This document shows, piece by piece, positions 40,257-48,616 of a DNA stretch of 64,000 bases. The first letter of the stretch is position 1. Each line of letters opens with the position of its first letter. Source of the stretch: Aminobacter sp039907765. GTDB taxonomy: Bacteria; Pseudomonadota; Alphaproteobacteria; Rhizobiales; Rhizobiaceae. Below the pieces are notes generated by a model. It made no database searches. It saw nothing but the letters and a program-made list of their open reading frames with translations, and had not been told where the DNA came from. Where the stretch lies: contig NZ_JARDJI010000009.1 of assembly GCF_039907765.1 (NCBI RefSeq), positions 62,001 to 126,000 on the forward strand. The letters are read 5' to 3'. The position numbers and the translations under genes were made by a program.

Positions 40257-42574
40257 CACTGCCTCGTTTCGCTGTTCTTGGCCCTGAGTGCGTTCAGCAC
40301 GTTCTCGGGCGTGATCGGATAGTGGCGGAAGCGGACGCCGATGGCGTCGTAGATGGCGTTGGCGATCGCCGGGCCGATGGCGATGATCGGGTCCTCGCCG
40401 ACGCCCTTGGCGCCATAGGGACCGCCGGGATCAGGCGCCGTCTCCAGGATGATCGTTCGGATCGGCGGCATGTCCATCGACAGCGGCATCTTGTAGTCGA
40501 CGAAGCTCGGGTTGAGCGAGCGGCCGTTGGTGAGGTCGATGACATAGTCCTCGCTCAGCGTGTGGCCGATGCCCTGCTGGATGCCGCCCTCGATCTGGCC
40601 GGCGGCGGCGATCGGGTGGATCACCTTGCCGATCTCGTGCACCGGCACGACCTGCAGCACGGCGACCTCGCCGGTCTCGGTGTCGACCTCGACCTCGGCG
40701 AAATGCGCGGCGAAGGAATAGGACTTGGTCGGCATGTAGGTGCCGACGCCGACCAGTTGCACTGCCGGCATGCCGCGCTGCGGGCCGACCGCCTCCGCCA
40801 AGCCGATGCTGCGGTTCGAGCCGCCGGTCGAAACCACAAGCCCTTCGCGGATGGTAAGTTCCTCGGCTCTGGCTTCGAGCATCGGGGCCGTGTGCTCCAG
40901 GATCTGGCGGCGCACGTCGGCCGCGGCAAGCTGTGCCGCCCGACCGCCGAGATAGGTCGTGTGGCTGGCGAAGGCGCCGATGTCCCAGGGCACGATGTCG
41001 GTGTCGCCTTGGACGACCGAGACGGTTTCGAACGGCACGCCGAGCTCTTCGGCGACGATCTGCGAGAGTGCCGTGTGCGCGCCGGTGCCGAGGCCGGCAG
41101 TTCCGGTGATCAGCGTCACCGTTCCATCCTCGTTCATCTTCACGATGGCGTTGCCCTGCTCCTTGATGCCGGGGTAGGCACTGGAGCCGTGCATCTCGCA
41201 GCCGATGCCTATGCCGCGGCGCTTGATGCCTTCAGGCTTGTCGCCCTTGCGCGTCTCGTGCCAGTCGGTCTCCTCCATGGCGCGGCGGATGCAGTCCTCC
41301 AGCCCGTGGCCGACGATGGGGTGGCCGGAGGGCGCGATGTCGCCGTCGCGCACGGCGTTCATCAGCTTGAATTCGGCCGGATCGAAACCGAGCTTCTCGG
41401 CCGCCTCGTCCATCATCAGGTCGAGTGCGTAGTAGGTCTGGACGACGCCATAGCCGCGGAAGGCGCCCGCGATGGGCGAGTTGGTGTAGATGCAGCGGCC
41501 TTCCAGCCGGACGTTTTCGCAGCGATAGAGAGAAGTCAGCGCCGCGGTCCCGACATTGGTGACGCCCGGACCGTGCGAACCGTAGGCGCCCGAGTTGAAG
41601 GTAACCCTCGCCTCGCGGGCGGTGATGCGGCCGCCCTTTGTGAAGCCCTGCTTCAGCCAGATCTTGCCGGGATGGCGCGAACGGCCGCCGAGGAAAGTCT
41701 CCTTGCGGCTGAATTCCATCTTCACCGGACGGCCCGTCTGGCGGGCGAGCAGCGCGCAGAGGAATTCGTGCTGGAACAGGTCCTGCTTGGCGCCGAAGCC
41801 GCCGCCCATGTGGTCGACCACCACGCGCACCTTGTTGAGCGGCACGCCCAGCACCTCGGCCAGCGTGCCGCGCACCATGAAGGCGCTCTGCGTCGAGGTC
41901 CACATGGTGAGCTTGCCGTTGCCGTCCCACAGGCTCACGCAGACATTGGGCTCCATGTAGGCCGGCGTCGGGCGGCCGAGATCGTATTCGCGCTCGAGGA
42001 TCAGGTCGGCCTCGGCGAAACCCTTGTCGACGTCGCCGCGCATGACCAGGACCGGCGGCAGCACGTTGTTCTGGTCGAGCCCGTTGTCATGGATCGACGG
42101 AGCGCCGGGCTTCAGCGCGTCCTCGAGGGTGAAGACGCCGGGCAGCGGCTCGTACTCGATTTCGATGAGCGCGATGGCGCGTTCGGCGATCTCTTCGCTG
42201 GTCGCGGCGACGGCGGCGACGCCTTCGCCCCAGTAGCGAACCCTGTCGTCGAGGATGTACTGGTCCTTGGTCACCGAGGCCGAGCGTGGATGCGGCGAGC
42301 CCGAATGGAGGATGCGCGGTACGTTCTGGTGCGTCAGCACCGCCTTGACGCCCTTGAGCGCGAGCGCCTTGCTGGTGTCGATGCTCTTGATCCGGGCGTG
42401 GGCGATGTTGCTGCGTTTCATCTTGGCGTGCAGCATTCCCGGCAGGGCGATGTCCCCGGCATATTTGGCCGTGCCCGTCACCTTTTCCAGCGTGTCGGAG
42501 CGCTTGACGCTCTTGCCCACCACAGTGAAGTCGCGGTCGCCGAAATCGGCGTCGATGCGTTCATGCGTGTTCAT
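40256..42574 (-). CDS. Molybdenum hydroxylase large subunit (xanthine dehydrogenase family, CoxL-like)
   Basis: A 772-residue molybdopterin-binding subunit. The N-terminal domain has SDTLEKVTGTAKYAGD; the Moco-binding elements HMGGGFGAKQ, YMEPNVCV, GAFRGYGVVQ and TAGLGTGAHTALSQI follow. The catalytic glutamate region AKGVGEDPIIAIGPA lies near the C-terminus. Enzymes of this family hydroxylate N-heteroaromatics, purines or aldehydes with water as oxygen donor. The motif characteristic of CO dehydrogenase (AYRCSFR) is absent, so CO oxidation is unlikely. The start overlaps the 2Fe-2S gene by 4 bp (ATGA). A nicotinate-, pyridine- or purine-like ring is a reasonable substrate guess from the neighbours. 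Confidence 0.92.
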   Translation of the reverse strand: MNTHERIDADFGDRDFTVVGKSVKRSDTLEKVTGTAKYAGDIALPGMLHAKMKRSNIAHARIKSIDTSKALALKGVKAVLTHQNVPRILHSGSPHPRSASVTKDQYILDDRVRYWGEGVAAVAATSEEIAERAIALIEIEYEPLPGVFTLEDALKPGAPSIHDNGLDQNNVLPPVLVMRGDVDKGFAEADLILEREYDLGRPTPAYMEPNVCVSLWDGNGKLTMWTSTQSAFMVRGTLAEVLGVPLNKVRVVVDHMGGGFGAKQDLFQHEFLCALLARQTGRPVKMEFSRKETFLGGRSRHPGKIWLKQGFTKGGRITAREARVTFNSGAYGSHGPGVTNVGTAALTSLYRCENVRLEGRCIYTNSPIAGAFRGYGVVQTYYALDLMMDEAAEKLGFDPAEFKLMNAVRDGDIAPSGHPIVGHGLEDCIRRAMEETDWHETRKGDKPEGIKRRGIGIGCEMHGSSAYPGIKEQGNAIVKMNEDGTVTLITGTAGLGTGAHTALSQIVAEELGVPFETVSVVQGDTDIVPWDIGAFASHTTYLGGRAAQLAAADVRRQILEHTAPMLEARAEELTIREGLVVSTGGSNRSIGLAEAVGPQRGMPAVQLVGVGTYMPTKSYSFAAHFAEVEVDTETGEVAVLQVVPVHEIGKVIHPIAAAGQIEGGIQQGIGHTLSEDYVIDLTNGRSLNPSFVDYKMPLSMDMPPIRTIILETAPDPGGPYGAKGVGEDPIIAIGPAIANAIYDAIGVRFRHYPITPENVLNALRAKNSETRQ

Positions 42575-43056
42575 AGCGTCTTCGCTTTCCTGAGCTCTTC
42601 GGCCGTGGCCCGGACCGCATCGATGATCTTGGTGTATCCGGTGCAGCGGCAGATGTTGCCGGCGAGCGCGAAGCGGATCTCTTCCTCGCTCGGGTCGGGG
42701 TTCTCGTCGAGCAGCGCCTTGGACATCATGATGATACCGGGCGTGCAGAAGTCGCATTGCGAGCCGCCGAACTCCATGAATTTCTGCTGCAGCGGGTGCG
42801 GCCGGTCGTAGGCGAGCTGCAGGCCCTCGATGGTCTCGATGTTTGCGCCTTCGGCCTCGATGCCAAGCACCAGGCAGGCGTTTACCGGCTTGCCATCCAT
42901 CACGATCGTGCAGGCGCCGCAGTCGCCGACGTCGCAGCCCTTCTTGGTGCCGGTGAGTCCGCCTTCGCTGCGCAGCGCGTCGAGCAGGGTCAGGTTCGGG
43001 GTGACTGCAAGCTCCCGAACTTCGCCGTTGATCGTCATCGATACGAGCCGGTTCAT
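42571..43056 (-). CDS. Molybdenum hydroxylase small subunit, 2Fe-2S
   Basis: A 161-residue electron-transfer subunit with two [2Fe-2S] clusters. The plant-ferredoxin type cluster is held by CDVGDCGACTIVMDG with a fourth Cys in NACLV. The helical cluster is held by CDFCTPGIIM and NICRCTGY. It passes electrons from the Mo centre to the FAD subunit. GGGAGGTG precedes the ATG at 43056. It overlaps both flanking genes by 4 bp (ATGA at each end), giving the order FAD, FeS, Mo seen in many three-subunit hydroxylases. Confidence 0.95.
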   Translation of the reverse strand: MNRLVSMTINGEVRELAVTPNLTLLDALRSEGGLTGTKKGCDVGDCGACTIVMDGKPVNACLVLGIEAEGANIETIEGLQLAYDRPHPLQQKFMEFGGSQCDFCTPGIIMMSKALLDENPDPSEEEIRFALAGNICRCTGYTKIIDAVRATAEELRKAKTL

Positions 43057-43916
43057 TGTGCACCTCCCATGGCATGGCCGATCGCCCGGCGCGTCAGCAC
43101 GCCGACCATCTCGCGACGGTAGGCTGCGCTGGCACGCACGTTGCCGATGGGCGCGGATTCCTGCATCGCGCTTTCGGCGGCCTCGGCCAGCAACGCAGGG
43201 TCGATGCGGCGGCCGCGCAGCAGCGCCTCGGTCCTGCGGGCGCGGATCACCGTCGGGGCGACGGCCCCGAGCGCAATGCGGATCTCCGAACATGTGCCGG
43301 CCTCATGCTCGAGACTGACGGCGACGCCGACGGTGGCGAGTTCCATGGCCTTGCGGCGGCCGTGCTTGATGTAGGCCTTACCGCTCGTTGCCCGCGGCGC
43401 CGGCAACGCGATGCCGGTGACGATGTCGCCGGGCACCAGCACCGTCCGGCCGGGACCGGTGAAGAGCTCATCGAGAAGGATGCGGCGCTCGCCGCCGCCG
43501 TTGAAGACGGTCAGGCTGGCGCAGTCGGCGATCAGCGGGGGGATGGTGTCGGCCGAGGGCGAGGCGCGGCAGATGTTGCCCATGACGGTCGCCCGGTTGC
43601 GCACCTGCACCGAGCCAAGCAGGCTCGCCGCCTTGGCCAGGTTCGGATAGTTGCGGATGACTACGGGCGAGGTCTCGATCTCGCGGACGGTGACAAGTGC
43701 GCCGAAGCGAAGCCCGTTCTCAGGGTCGTAGGCGAAATCCCCGAGGCCCGGGATCTTCTTGATGTTGACGACGTGGAGGGCGCTGCGCAGCTCCTCCTTC
43801 AGTTCGACGAGAAGGTCGGTGCCTCCCGCGATGATGCTGGCATCCTTGCCGAGCTCGGCCAGCAGCGCGCTGGCCTCGGCCAGGCTCGCCGGCTCGTGGT
43901 AGTCGAAGCTCTTCAT
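43053..43916 (-). CDS. Molybdenum hydroxylase medium subunit, FAD-binding
   Basis: A 287-residue FAD subunit. The FAD-binding motifs ASIIAGGTDLLVELK (about 28-42) and the second motif LGSVQVRNRATVMGNI with ASPSAD (about 100-125) are typical of CoxM/XdhB-like proteins. A C-terminal CO-dehydrogenase flavoprotein domain follows. It takes electrons from the iron-sulfur subunit and passes them to a quinone, NAD or oxygen. The start at 43916 has GGGAGGAACGG upstream. It lies 52 bp after the GntR gene and overlaps the 2Fe-2S gene by 4 bp. Confidence 0.92.
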   Translation of the reverse strand: MKSFDYHEPASLAEASALLAELGKDASIIAGGTDLLVELKEELRSALHVVNIKKIPGLGDFAYDPENGLRFGALVTVREIETSPVVIRNYPNLAKAASLLGSVQVRNRATVMGNICRASPSADTIPPLIADCASLTVFNGGGERRILLDELFTGPGRTVLVPGDIVTGIALPAPRATSGKAYIKHGRRKAMELATVGVAVSLEHEAGTCSEIRIALGAVAPTVIRARRTEALLRGRRIDPALLAEAAESAMQESAPIGNVRASAAYRREMVGVLTRRAIGHAMGGAQ

Positions 43917-43968
43917 TCCGTTCCTCCCTTTGTCGGCCGATCTCCCCTCCGCCAACGGCGAAATGGGG

Positions 43969-44748
43969 TCAGTCGAAATCTTGCCTGGCATCCTCCCCGC
44001 CAGCGGGGCCGGTTTCGCTCCCGGCTTCCTGCGCTTCTTCCAGCCCCCGCATCGCTGCCTTGCGGTCGGCGCCGAGCTCGCGCTCCAATGCACGCAGATG
44101 TTCGGTGTTGAGGCGGGCGGCGTCTTCGCCGTCGCCCGCCGCGATCGCCGCGACGATCTCGGCATGGGCGTGGTTGCCGCAGAAGCGGCGCTTGGTGTCG
44201 GGCCGCGACCACGACAGGAGCGGCTGACGGTTGATCAGGTCGCGAATGACCGAGGTCAGGACGTCGTTGCCGGCGAGCTCGGCCATCAGCAGATGGAAGC
44301 GCCGCGACAGGTGCCGGGCGTCCTCCATACGGCCGTCCTCATAGGCCTTGCGCTCGTCGCCGACGAAGGCACGCAGTCTTGCCAGGCCGTCCTGGGTGAC
44401 CATCCCGGCCAAGGTCCTGACGGTCGAGTTCTCTATGACGATGCGCGCGTCGAAGATCTGGCGCGCCTCGTCGGGCGAACACATGGCGATGGTGGCGCCC
44501 TTGTTGGGGCTGAGCTCGACAAGACCGGCATGGGCCAGGTGCACGAGGCCGTTGCGGATCGCCGATCTGCTCGCTCCCGAGGCAATGCCCAGCTCGCGCT
44601 CGATCAGCCGCGTGCCGGGCGCGATCCTGTGGCCGAGGATCGCCTCGACGATCACCTGGACGACCCGCTGCTCCGCCTCCGGGCCGCTCATCGCGGCGCC
44701 GGCCGGTGGGCGGACGCCATTTGCGGGATGGAAGGGGGAAGGGGCCAT
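43969..44748 (-). CDS. GntR family transcriptional regulator (FadR/FCD subfamily)
   Basis: A 259-residue regulator. The N-terminal winged helix has GTRLIERELGIASGASRSAIRNG in pieces: PGTRLIERELG, then SRSAIRNGL. The all-helical FCD ligand domain follows, with metal-site histidines in LSRRFHLLM and NHAHAEIVAAI. The ATG at 44748 has AGGAG seven bases upstream, which fixes the start over an in-frame ATG at 44778. Two TTGTNNACAA sites lie immediately upstream, the known half-site pattern of FadR-type proteins, so it should autoregulate. Being first in the minus-strand cluster, it likely represses the molybdenum hydroxylase operon until a pathway acid binds. Confidence 0.92.
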   Translation of the reverse strand: MAPSPFHPANGVRPPAGAAMSGPEAEQRVVQVIVEAILGHRIAPGTRLIERELGIASGASRSAIRNGLVHLAHAGLVELSPNKGATIAMCSPDEARQIFDARIVIENSTVRTLAGMVTQDGLARLRAFVGDERKAYEDGRMEDARHLSRRFHLLMAELAGNDVLTSVIRDLINRQPLLSWSRPDTKRRFCGNHAHAEIVAAIAAGDGEDAARLNTEHLRALERELGADRKAAMRGLEEAQEAGSETGPAGGEDARQDFD

Positions 44749-44767
44749 GTGCGAACTCCTGCCAGCG

Positions 44768-44779
44768 ATTGTTGACAAT
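44768..44779. promoter_or_regulatory. GntR operator site 1, ATTGTTGACAAT
   Basis: The core TTGT-TG-ACAA is a palindrome of the FadR-type pattern, 20 bp upstream of the GntR start codon. A second, reverse-complement copy lies 29 bp away (centre to centre). Confidence 0.75.
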
Positions 44780-44796
44780 CTATACTTTGAGAATTG

Positions 44797-44808
44797 ATTG
44801 TCAACAAT
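44797..44808. promoter_or_regulatory. GntR operator site 2, ATTGTCAACAAT
   Basis: The exact reverse complement of site 1, with core TTGT-CA-ACAA. The pair may serve both the GntR/hydroxylase operon and, more distantly, the divergent deaminase-transporter operon that starts at 45185. Confidence 0.75.
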
Positions 44809-45184
44809 TCAGAAAATTGTCGAAACTATCAGTAAACATCAAGTCAAGTAAAATATTTGGCGGCGCAAAATGCGCAAATTTAAGAAAACATCACGATGAA
44901 TTGGAATTTATAGGAAACAATATTCGCCAATTTATAATTGCAAAACCCAAGATAAATCCCGAATTCGAGGAAGAATTTTGGAATATTGGCCGCGCATACG
45001 GCACGCGTATTTCGCGCTCGTCGCTTCTGATCTTCAGATGCGATCCGTCCGGGGAGGCATTTGGCGCGCTTCTCGCAATCCATGAAAAAGCAGCAACAAT
45101 ATATATTGATAATGAAATTGTTTCATCAATTCGCCGTTCGTAGGGTTACCTGCAGCGGACCGCCGAACAGCACGGAGCGAGTTG
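44809..45184. other. AT-rich intergenic region with a long open frame of unknown status
   Basis: About 375 bp between the GntR operators and the deaminase gene. It is AT-rich, yet one plus-strand frame stays open to a TAG at 45143 and reads protein-like in its second half (INPEFEEEFWNIGRAYG, AFGALLAIHEKAATIYID). No ATG or ribosome-binding site starts it within the AT-rich part. It may be the tail of a decayed gene. The promoter of the downstream operon should lie here. Confidence 0.3.
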
Positions 45185-46483
45185 ATGCGTACACTTTCCT
45201 GGGAGCGTATCAAGGAGAGCGGCCGCCCGTTCCTGCTCCATGGCGGACGTGTCGTCCGCGGCACCGACGGTCCGGCGCGGGCGGACATCCTGGTCTCCGA
45301 GGGCGGGCGCATCGCCCGCATCGCAGAGCGGATCGAGACCGGTCCCGAGGCTTTCCAGGTCGATGTGACCGGTGCGCTGGTGTCGCCCGGTTTCGTCGAC
45401 ATGCACCAGCACCTCGACAAGACCGGCGTGCTGAAGTTCACGCCCAATCCCTCCGGAACGCTGCAGGGGGCGCGCGACGCCTTCGCCAAATACGCCCGCA
45501 CCGCGCCGCCTGAGGACGTAAGCCGGCGCGCGGCGCGCACCATGGCGCGCTGCCTGGCGCGCGGCACCACGGCGATACGCAGCCACGTGAACGTCGACAA
45601 GGACGCCGGCTTCAACGGCATCGAGGCGCTTGCGCAGCTGAGGTCCGACTGGGCTGACCGTATGACGTTGCAGCTCGTCGCCTTCATGACGCCGCACCCA
45701 AACCAGGACCTCGCCTGGCTTGCGAGCAACATCGATGCGGCCGTGGACCAGGCGGATGCGGTGGGGGGAACGCCGGCGGTGGCCGAAGATCCGATGCGCT
45801 ACATGGACATTCTCTTCGAGGCCGCCGTCCGCCACGAGCGCCCGATCGACCTGCATCTCGACGAACACCTCAACCCCGAACGGCCACTGTTCGGCGCAGT
45901 GTTCGAGCGTGTCCGCAAATATGGCATGCAGGGGCGCACCGTGCTCGGCCATGCCTCGGTGCTGAGCGCGCTCACCCGCTCGGAGTTCGAGCATATCCGC
46001 GACCAGTTGCTCGAGCTGGACATAGGCGTCGTCACGCTGCCGGCGGCCAATCTCTACCTGCAGGGGCGTAGCCACGACATGCTGCCGCCGCGCGGATTGA
46101 CCCGCGTCGCCGAACTGGCGCGCGCCGGAGTCTGGATCGCCACGGCGTCGGACAACATAGGCGATCCGTTCGTGCCGACGGGCTCGGGCGACATGCTGGA
46201 GATCGCGCGCTGGACGCTGCTTGCCGGCCACCTGCGTGGCGACGAACTGGCGACCGTATACGAGATGACCACCAGCATCCCGGCCCGGCTGACCGGGCTC
46301 GGAAGAGACCATGGCCTGCGCGAAGGCGCCTGGGCCGATCTCGTCATCAGCGATTGCGACGACGTCAGCGCACTGGTGGCACAGGGGCCGGACCGGATGC
46401 AGGTCCTGGCCAGGGGAAAGCCGGTTCTGGGAGGGACCGAGCTGCCATGCACGGAGGTTCGTGCGATGGCCGAGACGAGCTGA
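45185..46483 (+). CDS. Amidohydrolase, cytosine deaminase-like
   Basis: A 432-residue metal-dependent TIM-barrel hydrolase of the cytosine/creatinine deaminase group. The metal ligands are in VDMHQHLDK (H74, H76). TAIRSHVNVD, DLHLDEHL, LGHASVLS and the aspartate in TASDNIGDPF follow, which is the order seen in CodA. Such enzymes deaminate or hydrolyse C-N bonds in cytosine, isoguanine, triazines or related rings. It is the first gene of an operon with a BMP-type transporter, so the imported compound is probably its substrate and is likely a nitrogen heterocycle. The start ATG is preceded by GGAGCGAG. Confidence 0.85.
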   Translation: MRTLSWERIKESGRPFLLHGGRVVRGTDGPARADILVSEGGRIARIAERIETGPEAFQVDVTGALVSPGFVDMHQHLDKTGVLKFTPNPSGTLQGARDAFAKYARTAPPEDVSRRAARTMARCLARGTTAIRSHVNVDKDAGFNGIEALAQLRSDWADRMTLQLVAFMTPHPNQDLAWLASNIDAAVDQADAVGGTPAVAEDPMRYMDILFEAAVRHERPIDLHLDEHLNPERPLFGAVFERVRKYGMQGRTVLGHASVLSALTRSEFEHIRDQLLELDIGVVTLPAANLYLQGRSHDMLPPRGLTRVAELARAGVWIATASDNIGDPFVPTGSGDMLEIARWTLLAGHLRGDELATVYEMTTSIPARLTGLGRDHGLREGAWADLVISDCDDVSALVAQGPDRMQVLARGKPVLGGTELPCTEVRAMAETS

Positions 46484-46533
46484 CCGGCGGACATGACCGT
46501 CGGGATGGCATGATGAAAAAAGGGAGGAACATC

Positions 46534-47514
46534 ATGACGATCACGAGAAGGATTTTTCTGGCAGGAATGACCACCGCCGCGATCCTGGTGCTGGGGCCGG
46601 CGGTCGCGCAGAACAAGCCGTTCAAGATGGGACTTCTGGTCCCGGGCAGCGTTTCCGAGGAGGGCTGGAACCGCATCGGCTACAACGCGCTCAAAGGCGT
46701 CGAGAAGGAACTCGGTGCGCAGGTCAGCTATGTCGAACTGCAGCAGAACCCGGCGTCGTTCGAAAAGGCGTTTCGCGACTTCGCCAGCCAGGGTTATGAC
46801 GTCATTCTCGGCCATGGTTTCGAACTGCAGGACGCCGCGCTCGCGGTAGCCCCCGAATATCCCGGCACCATGTTCCTGGTGTCTTCCAGCTACGTCTCGG
46901 AAGGCAATGTCATCGGGCTCAACACCGACACCAGCCAGCCCTTCTACCTGATGGGCGTGATCGCGGCCAAGACCGGCAAGAAGGCCGGGCTGGTGGGCGG
47001 CATGGAAATCCCGCCGATCAAGGAAGCCTTCGAAGGCTTCACCAACGGCGCCCGCAGCGTCTCGCCCGACTTCCCGATCAGCGAAGTCTATATCGGCAAC
47101 TTCACTGACACGACTGCCGCCAAGGAAGCCAGCCTGAGCATGATCGCGCAGGGCGCCGACTTCATCGTGCCCAACGCCTCGGGCGCGACGGTCGGCGGCT
47201 ACCAGGCGGTGGCCGAATCCGGCGGCGACGTGAAGACCTTCAGCATCTTCAGCGACTTCACGGAGGTGGCGCCGAAGAACATCCTCGGCCTCTACGTCGC
47301 CGACTATGCCCGGGGCGTGGTCCGCGTCGTCGGCGACATCAAGAACGGCAAGAAGCCGACGTCGAATGTCGACTTCGGGCTCAAGGACGCCGACGTGATG
47401 AAGTTCGCCTACAACGACAAGGCCGCCACGCCCGTCTCCGGGGAGACGCGGAAACTCATCGACGAGATCCGGGCCAAGATAATCGCCGGCGAGCTCAAGA
47501 CCCGCAGCAAATAG
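46534..47514 (+). CDS. BMP family ABC transporter substrate-binding protein (first of two)
   Basis: A 326-residue periplasmic protein with a twin-arginine-like signal (TRRIFLAGM, then ILVLGPAVAQ). The BMP/PnrA fold shows KMGLLVPGSVSEEGWNRI, GYDVILGHGFELQDAA, NVIGLNTDTSQPFYLMG and VGGMEIPPI. Family members bind nucleosides, nucleobases or other heterocycles. The ATG at 46534 has AGGGAGGA upstream; two other ATGs at 46510 and 46513 are in frame. It lies 50 bp after the deaminase gene and has a close paralogue directly downstream. Confidence 0.9.
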   Translation: MTITRRIFLAGMTTAAILVLGPAVAQNKPFKMGLLVPGSVSEEGWNRIGYNALKGVEKELGAQVSYVELQQNPASFEKAFRDFASQGYDVILGHGFELQDAALAVAPEYPGTMFLVSSSYVSEGNVIGLNTDTSQPFYLMGVIAAKTGKKAGLVGGMEIPPIKEAFEGFTNGARSVSPDFPISEVYIGNFTDTTAAKEASLSMIAQGADFIVPNASGATVGGYQAVAESGGDVKTFSIFSDFTEVAPKNILGLYVADYARGVVRVVGDIKNGKKPTSNVDFGLKDADVMKFAYNDKAATPVSGETRKLIDEIRAKIIAGELKTRSK

Positions 47515-47564
47515 CTGCCGCGGGCATGCCTCGTCTCATGATGATTGGAGGAATGGAGGGCATC

Positions 47565-48548
47565 ATGACGATTACAAGAAGGACATGTATCGCCGGCATG
47601 GCGGCGATGGCGACAAGCCTGGCCGCCGGCCGGGCTTCAGCCCAGGCCGCGTTCAAGATGGGCCTGCTCGTGCCCGGCAGCGTGGCGGAGGAGGGCTGGA
47701 ACCGCATCGCCTACGACGCGCTGAAGCGGGTCGAGAAGGAACTCGGGGCAGAGGTCAGCTACGTCGAGCTGCACGACAATCCCACGGCGTTCGAAGGCGC
47801 GTTCCGCAACTATGCCAGCCAGGGCTACGACGTGGTGCTGGGGCACGGCTTCCAGTTCCAGGACGCAGCACTGAACGTCGCGCCCGAGTTCCCCGACACC
47901 GTATTCCTGATCTCGTCCAGCTACATCTACGAAGGCAATGTCATCGGCCTGAACACGGACTCGAGCGAGCCCTTCTATCTGATGGGCGTGATCGCCGCGA
48001 AAACCGGCAAGTCGGCGGGCTTGATCGGCGGCATGGAAATTCCGCCGATCAAGCAATCCTTCGAAGGCTTCATCAACGGCGCAAAGAGCGTCGATCCGAA
48101 CTTCGAGGTGCCGCAGGTCTATCTCAACAGCTTCACCGATGCGACGGCAGGCAAGGAAGCCGCGCTCAGCATGATCGCGAGGGGCGTGGGGATCGTCGTG
48201 CCCAATGCCAATGCCGCGGGGCTGGGCGTGATACAGGCCGCGCGCGAATCCGGGCCCAAGGTGCGGACCTTCAGCGTCTACAGCGACTACACCGAGATCG
48301 CTCCGCAGAACATCCTGGGCACGTATCTCGCCGACTACGGGCAGGGCATCGTCCGGATCGTGTCCGAAGTGAAGGGCGGAAACTTCAAGCCGGAGTCGAA
48401 CATCGTGTTCGGCCTGAAGGACCCGGACGTGATGAAGTTCAGCTACAACGACGGGGCCACCGACGCCGTCCCCGCCGACGTCCGGAGCTACGTCGACGAG
48501 ATCAAGACGAAGATAGTCGCCGGCGAGATCGTGACGCGCCAGAAGTGA
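47565..48548 (+). CDS. BMP family ABC transporter substrate-binding protein (second of two)
   Basis: A 327-residue paralogue of the preceding protein, with the same signal type (MTITRRTCIAGM) and near-identical binding motifs (EEGWNRIAYDAL, NVIGLNTDSSEPFYLMG, IGGMEIPPIKQSFEGF). Differences cluster in stretches such as VPNANAAGLGV versus VPNASGATVGG, which may alter ligand choice. Both proteins should feed the single permease pair and ATPase downstream. A hairpin 12 bp after the gene may lower expression of the membrane components relative to the binding proteins. Confidence 0.9.
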   Translation: MTITRRTCIAGMAAMATSLAAGRASAQAAFKMGLLVPGSVAEEGWNRIAYDALKRVEKELGAEVSYVELHDNPTAFEGAFRNYASQGYDVVLGHGFQFQDAALNVAPEFPDTVFLISSSYIYEGNVIGLNTDSSEPFYLMGVIAAKTGKSAGLIGGMEIPPIKQSFEGFINGAKSVDPNFEVPQVYLNSFTDATAGKEAALSMIARGVGIVVPNANAAGLGVIQAARESGPKVRTFSVYSDYTEIAPQNILGTYLADYGQGIVRIVSEVKGGNFKPESNIVFGLKDPDVMKFSYNDGATDAVPADVRSYVDEIKTKIVAGEIVTRQK

Positions 48549-48559
48549 GCGGCATTGCC

Positions 48560-48587
48560 TCCGGGCCGCCCATGCTCGCGGCCCGGA
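48560..48587 (+). terminator. Intercistronic hairpin after the binding-protein genes
   Basis: A perfect 10-bp stem (TCCGGGCCGC / GCGGCCCGGA) with an 8-nt loop. No T-run follows. Such hairpins behind binding-protein genes often protect the upstream mRNA or attenuate transcription into permease genes. Confidence 0.5.
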
Positions 48588-48616
48588 CCCTTCCCCTACC
48601 AGAAGCGATTTGATCG

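Noticed and set aside
42575..43075. A longer start for the molybdenum hydroxylase large subunit
   Set aside because: The extra codons overlap the 2Fe-2S subunit in another frame; the 4-bp ATGA overlap at 42571-42574 is the expected junction.
40256..44748. Aerobic CO dehydrogenase as identity of the three-subunit molybdenum enzyme
   Set aside because: The large subunit lacks the AYRCSFR active-site loop of CO dehydrogenase, and the context is catabolic with amidohydrolases and a GntR regulator.
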